Part shown: positions 1 to 5,182 of the stretch, piece after piece
How the letters are laid out: each line of letters begins with the position of its first letter
Numbering within the stretch: position 1 is the first letter of the stretch
Assembly (NCBI GenBank): GCA_946479185.1
Contig: CAMLFF010000241.1
Coordinates: forward strand, 1-5,182
DNA: 5,182 nucleotides
DNA from: an uncultured Sphingobium sp.
Lineage (GTDB): Bacteria > Pseudomonadota > Alphaproteobacteria > Sphingomonadales > Sphingomonadaceae
Reading direction: 5' to 3'
Program-made: the position numbers and the translations under genes
Notes under the pieces: generated by a model
Databases searched by the model: none
Told to the model about the DNA's origin: nothing
Seen by the model: the letters and a program-made list of their open reading frames with translations, nothing else

Positions 1-3070
<3,070 letters not shown>

Positions 3071-3106
3071 ACGCGCGGCGCCGCATCAGGCCTTAGTGGT
3101 CACGCT

Positions 3107-3415
3107 TCAATGATCGTGATCATCCGCCAGTTCGGCGCGCTCGGCATCGGTCAGCTCAAAGCGGGGATTAATTTCCGCATCGCGCACGAGCAGGCAGCCT
3201 AGCCCAAGCACGGCTTGCGGTCCCTTGAGGGGATCAAGCCCGCGACTGTGCATCCAGGTGCGCAGCGCCGGATTATTGTCGAAGATGCTCATGGCCATGC
3301 TCTCGACGCTGGACATATAATAGCTGGAGGGCGGCGTCGGATCATCAGCGCCCCCGGCAGCCTGCGCGAGGCACTGCAGAATATCGTCCTTCAAATTCGT
3401 CATCACGTCAGCCAT
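3107..3415 (-). CDS. Uncharacterised 102-residue acidic protein
   Basis: I do not recognise this family. The protein has no signal peptide and no membrane segment, so it is probably cytoplasmic. It reads as a small, mostly helical domain. Residues 6-20 (TNLKDDILQCLAQAA) and 33-46 (YMSSVESMAMSIFD) look helical; then come NPALRTWMHSRGLDPLKGP (48-66) and a hydrophobic helix QAVLGLGCLLVRDA (67-80). The last 14 residues are acidic and end in DDHDH. The cysteines at 15 and 74 form no metal-binding motif. The start at 3415 is preceded by a modest purine stretch (AGAAGAGA right before the ATG on this strand). An internal ATG four codons later has no better site, so the longer form is kept. The gene converges on pheT with 36 bases between them. 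It lies downstream of the secreted-protein gene in the same direction, but 96 bases of hairpin-rich sequence and a possible promoter separate them. That it is a real gene is supported by codon use and a coherent, protein-like translation. Confidence 0.78.
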   Translation of the reverse strand: MADVMTNLKDDILQCLAQAAGGADDPTPPSSYYMSSVESMAMSIFDNNPALRTWMHSRGLDPLKGPQAVLGLGCLLVRDAEINPRFELTDAERAELADDHDH

Positions 3416-3431
3416 TCTCTTCTACTGCTGG

Positions 3432-3462
3432 AGGCGGCAACAAACCGCCTACACTCATAGGC
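3432..3462 (-). promoter_or_regulatory. Two overlapping inverted repeats upstream of the 102-residue gene
   Basis: AGGCGG (3432-3437) pairs perfectly with CCGCCT (3445-3450) around a 7-base loop. GCCTA (3447-3451) pairs perfectly with TAGGC (3458-3462) around a 6-base loop. They share bases 3447-3450, so only one can form in a transcript. No T tract follows on the minus strand. If the promoter proposed at 3465-3492 is right, the outer repeat lies at the transcription start and could be an operator, and the inner one would be a leader hairpin. Function is inferred; the repeats are seen. Confidence 0.3.
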
Positions 3463-3464
3463 TC

Positions 3465-3492
3465 ATCTTACCGCCGCTTCCCGGCACAGCAA
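3465..3492 (-). promoter_or_regulatory. Candidate sigma-70-type promoter for the 102-residue gene
   Basis: Read on the minus strand, TTGCTG (3492-3487) is followed after 16 bases by TAAGAT (3470-3465), a partial match to the -35 and -10 consensus. Transcription would start near 3458 and give a leader of about 40 bases before the ATG at 3415. The match is modest and no experimental support is available. It would make this gene independent of the secreted-protein gene upstream. Confidence 0.25.
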
Positions 3493-3511
3493 GCCGCGCT
3501 GATCTCCAGCC

Positions 3512-4042
3512 TCATTTCTTCTCCTCGACCTCTGGCGCAGGCGGCGGCGGCAATACGCAGCCCCGGCTCACCGCCAGCCCGCGCAAATAGCCGCGCCGCG
3601 CAAGCCCTGCATCGATTGCCGTATCCAGCCGCCGTTGCGCAGGCCCCGCCCCGCTGATTTCTCGAACGATCCCGCGAAAGGGGATGATCGAATTGACCAC
3701 AAACGTGCCGCCCGCCGCAGCGAGGTTGCCCAACCTGTTCTTATTTTCCTTGATGCTCCCGTCGAAGTCAGGCCCCAGCACCTCATTCAGTTCCGCCATG
3801 GACTCCACGATCTGACCGCACCGCTCGCCGGGCGAGGCATAGGGTTGCTTCACCGCCTGCTTGAGAACCTCCGGTATCTTCGTCTTCTGGATGCCCACAT
3901 CACGCACGGGCTGCGTCACGATTGTTTCGGCGCGGCTTGGGCCTTTCTTGTCATCGTCATCCTCGTCCTTCTGCGGCACGTCCTGCGCCCAAGCGGCGCT
4001 CGCGCACAGGAGAGGGATGAGCATCGCTGCAAACCTTCTCAT
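3512..4042 (-). CDS. Uncharacterised secreted (probably periplasmic) 176-residue protein
   Basis: I cannot name this family. A clear Sec signal peptide is visible: MRRF, a hydrophobic core AAMLIPLLCASAA, and a signal peptidase I site AWA|Q after residue 19. Cys13 in the core is not in a convincing lipobox, so a lipoprotein is less likely. The mature protein begins with a charged, disordered-looking stretch (DEDDDDKK, 26-33). A conserved-looking block QPVRDVGIQKTKIPEVLKQA (44-63) follows, then a helix around IVESMAELNEVLGPDF (78-93). A small-residue and hydrophobic segment LAAAGGTFVVNSIIPFRGIV (107-126) comes next, then an Arg-rich segment to RGYLRGLAVSRGC (150-162), and a Pro-rich tail ending EVEEKK. 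The mature part has two cysteines (75 and 162), which could form a disulfide. The segment at 107-126 may be membrane-active, or just a buried helix broken by Pro121. The start is supported by GAAGGGA (4052-4058) 9 bases upstream. The gene diverges from the epimerase gene. Confidence 0.85.
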   Translation of the reverse strand: MRRFAAMLIPLLCASAAWAQDVPQKDEDDDDKKGPSRAETIVTQPVRDVGIQKTKIPEVLKQAVKQPYASPGERCGQIVESMAELNEVLGPDFDGSIKENKNRLGNLAAAGGTFVVNSIIPFRGIVREISGAGPAQRRLDTAIDAGLARRGYLRGLAVSRGCVLPPPPAPEVEEKK

Positions 4043-4051
4043 TTTGCGCCG

Positions 4052-4071
4052 TCCCTTCAGGCCATGCTGAA
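4052..4071 (-). promoter_or_regulatory. Ribosome binding site of the secreted-protein gene, partly inside an inverted repeat
   Basis: On the minus strand GAAGGGA (4058-4052) lies 9 bases before the ATG at 4042 and decides that start. Just upstream is a perfect 5-base inverted repeat, TTCAG (4056-4060) and CTGAA (4067-4071), with a 6-base loop. Its arm includes the GAA of the Shine-Dalgarno. A weak hairpin could therefore modulate translation, or the repeat could be a small operator. Five-base repeats arise easily by chance, so only the ribosome binding site is well supported. Confidence 0.5.
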
Positions 4072-4089
4072 ACCTCTGGTAAAAGGTGC

Positions 4090-4129
4090 AAAGCGGCCTG
4101 TAGGTTCCCCCACTGGCCGCCTTACGGCC
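4090..4129. repeat. Imperfect palindrome with two mutually exclusive hairpins in the divergent intergenic region
   Basis: Bases 4090-4104 pair with 4109-4123 at 12 of 15 positions around the loop TTCC. The core is GCGGCC (4093-4098) against GGCCGC (4115-4120). A second, smaller hairpin uses the same right arm: GGCCG (4115-4119) with CGGCC (4125-4129) around CCTTA. The element lies between the two divergent genes, and the second hairpin ends two bases before the GAGG (4132-4135) that may be the epimerase ribosome binding site. It could be a leader switch, an operator, or a copy of a dispersed palindromic repeat. The pairing is seen; any role is inferred. Confidence 0.45.
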
Positions 4130-4149
4130 TTGAGGATGTGCGCAAATCT

Positions 4150-5028
4150 ATGACCATCGAGATCGGATCGGACCTGCTCCGGGCCTCCATCAACCCGCTC
4201 GGCGCAGAGCTTTGCAGCCTGCGCGACGCGGATGATCGCGAACTGATGACGGACGCCGATCCTGCCTATTGGGCCTCCCATTCGCCCCTGCTCTTCCCGA
4301 TCATTGGCGAGCTGAATGGCGGCACCTATCGGCATGATGGCGAAAGCTACACCATGCCCCGCCATGGCGTAGCGCGGCGCGAGACATTCGAGCCGATCGA
4401 TGTAGCGCCCAATCAGGTGACCTATCGGCTGAGCGACACTGCAACCACGCGGCAGAGCTATCCCTTCGCCTTCACACTTGATGCAACCTATCGCATTGAG
4501 GGCACCTCGCTGCTCATGCAGATGACCGCGCATAATCCCGGCGCGGTCGATCTTCCGGCAAGCTTCGGCTTCCATCCCGGTTTCGCCTGGCCGCTCCCTT
4601 TTGGCGAAGCGCGACAGGATCACCGCATCCTCTTCGATGAACCCGAACCTTCCGCGCTATGCCTGCTCGATACCGGACTGATCGCCAGTGAAGACCGCCT
4701 AAGCCCTGTCGATGACCGCACGCTCACCCTGCACGACAATCTGTTCGAGGCCGATGCGCTCATCTGGCGCAAACTCGAAAGTCGCGGCTGCCTCTACGGC
4801 CCACCCCACGGGCCGCAACTGCGCCTCGACTGGAGCGACATGCCAAGCCTCGGTATCTGGACCAAGCCCGGCGCGCGCTTCATCTGCATCGAGCCGTGGG
4901 ATGGCATTGCCGACAGCACCGATTTCTCCGGCGACATTTGGGAAAAACCCGGCATCCGCGCCATTGCGCGTGGCGCGTCCTACATATGGTGGATGCGGAT
5001 CACGCTGCTGGACGGCAAATCCGCCTGA
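4150..5028 (+). CDS. Aldose 1-epimerase (mutarotase) family protein, LacX-like
   Basis: It belongs to the galactose mutarotase fold, whose members interconvert alpha and beta anomers of free aldoses, usually in the cytoplasm; there is no signal peptide. From the ATG at 4150 it has 292 residues, normal for the LacX-type subgroup. Visible family motifs are NPLGAELCSLRD near the N-terminus (15-26), PRHGVAR (70-76), FGFHPGFAWPL (139-149), LDWSDMPSLGIWTKPGA (226-242) and CIEPWDGIAD (246-255). By family analogy His72 and His142 would act in substrate binding and acid catalysis, and Glu248 would be the catalytic base; all are present. The actual sugar cannot be told from sequence. The start is uncertain. 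GTG at 4138 adds four residues (MRKS) but has GAGG (4132-4135) only two bases ahead, while ATG at 4150 has the same GAGG 14 bases ahead. I chose ATG because MTIEIG fits the usual N-terminus. No sugar operon surrounds it. Confidence 0.9.
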   Translation: MTIEIGSDLLRASINPLGAELCSLRDADDRELMTDADPAYWASHSPLLFPIIGELNGGTYRHDGESYTMPRHGVARRETFEPIDVAPNQVTYRLSDTATTRQSYPFAFTLDATYRIEGTSLLMQMTAHNPGAVDLPASFGFHPGFAWPLPFGEARQDHRILFDEPEPSALCLLDTGLIASEDRLSPVDDRTLTLHDNLFEADALIWRKLESRGCLYGPPHGPQLRLDWSDMPSLGIWTKPGARFICIEPWDGIADSTDFSGDIWEKPGIRAIARGASYIWWMRITLLDGKSA

Positions 5029-5033
5029 TCGGC

Positions 5034-5063
5034 TTGCGATTCATCGCCCCCCTTCCCTATAGG
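5034..5063 (+). promoter_or_regulatory. Candidate promoter for prfC
   Basis: TTGCGA (5034-5039) is followed after 18 bases by TATAGG (5058-5063), a reasonable -35/-10 pair for a housekeeping sigma factor; CCTATA (5056-5061) with 16-base spacing is an alternative register. It lies just after the epimerase stop (5028) in the 104-base gap before prfC and would give a leader of about 60 bases. No terminator for the epimerase gene is evident in this gap, so read-through into prfC is possible. Confidence 0.35.
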
Positions 5064-5132
5064 AGCGCTAATATTGCACCTGTCTGCTGACGCGACGGGC
5101 GGCTCCAAGCGTTTCAGGACACTATCCAAGTT

Positions 5133-5182
5133 ATGACGACCCCGTCCCGCCGCACCTTTGCGATCATCTCCCACCCGGATGC
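5133..5182 (+). CDS. prfC: Peptide chain release factor 3, 5' end only (continues beyond window)
   Basis: RF3 is a cytoplasmic translational GTPase that removes class I release factors RF1 and RF2 from the ribosome after peptide release. Only 16 codons and two bases are visible: MTTPSRRTFAIISHPD, then GC, which must encode Ala. RRTFAIISHPDA is the characteristic N-terminus of RF3, leading into the G1/P-loop (DAGKTT in the family), which the window cuts. Other translational GTPases (EF-G, LepA, TypA) have a different lead-in to this loop, so RF3 is by far the best reading. The ATG at 5133 is the only usual start in this frame after the in-frame stop at 5088. Its Shine-Dalgarno is poor: AGGA at 5116-5119 is 13 bases away. 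Integrity of the rest cannot be judged. Confidence 0.88.
   Translation, partial: MTTPSRRTFAIISHPD

Noticed and set aside
3110..3123. Dyad ATGATC-GT-GATCAT at the 3' end of the 102-residue gene
   Set aside because: It encodes the C-terminal Asp/His residues. The possible loop is very short and no T tract follows, so it is not supported as a terminator.
3635..4153. A plus-strand open frame (172 codons) whose stop overlaps the epimerase ATG (ATGA)
   Set aside because: The stop/start overlap looks like coupling, but most of the frame is antisense to the secreted-protein gene, which has a clear signal peptide and ribosome binding site. The translation is low-complexity and Arg/His-rich.
4057..4623. 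A minus-strand open frame (188 codons) covering the start of the epimerase gene and the palindrome
   Set aside because: It is antisense to the epimerase gene. Its translation has no family features, and it would read through the divergent regulatory region.

Overview
The window is a GC-rich, densely coded stretch of bacterial chromosome. It looks alphaproteobacterial, most likely from the order Sphingomonadales. That placement is an inference from the general style of the proteins and the GC-rich codon use; there is no rRNA or other strict marker here. Nothing suggests a plasmid, phage or mobile island: the contents are housekeeping translation genes plus three accessory genes.

Layout. Positions 1-680 hold the 3' two thirds of pheS (phenylalanyl-tRNA synthetase alpha subunit), cut by the left edge. 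It overlaps the complete pheT (beta subunit, 677-3070) by four bases (ATGA), so the two form a classical co-translated operon. A strong GC-rich hairpin (3053-3084) spans the pheT stop codon. Next come two leftward genes of unknown function: a 102-residue acidic cytoplasmic protein (3107-3415), convergent with pheT, and a 176-residue protein with a signal peptide (3512-4042). After a 107-base divergent intergenic region with a conspicuous imperfect palindrome lies a rightward aldose 1-epimerase-family gene (4150-5028). At the right edge (5133 onward) are the first 16 codons of prfC (peptide chain release factor 3), recognised from the start of its GTPase P-loop.

How the genes work together. 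PheS and PheT form the alpha2beta2 enzyme that charges tRNA-Phe; PheT also carries the editing domain that removes mischarged tyrosine. RF3 recycles class I release factors, so both edges of the window concern translation. The sugar mutarotase and the two unknown proteins have no visible functional link to these genes. No intergenic gap exceeds about 110 bases. I saw no tRNA, rRNA, CRISPR array, insertion sequence or attachment site.

I looked for an undescribed system and did not find a convincing one. The items most worth checking are non-coding: the 4090-4129 palindrome with two mutually exclusive foldings, the hairpin through the pheT stop codon, and overlapping inverted repeats in front of the 102-residue gene.
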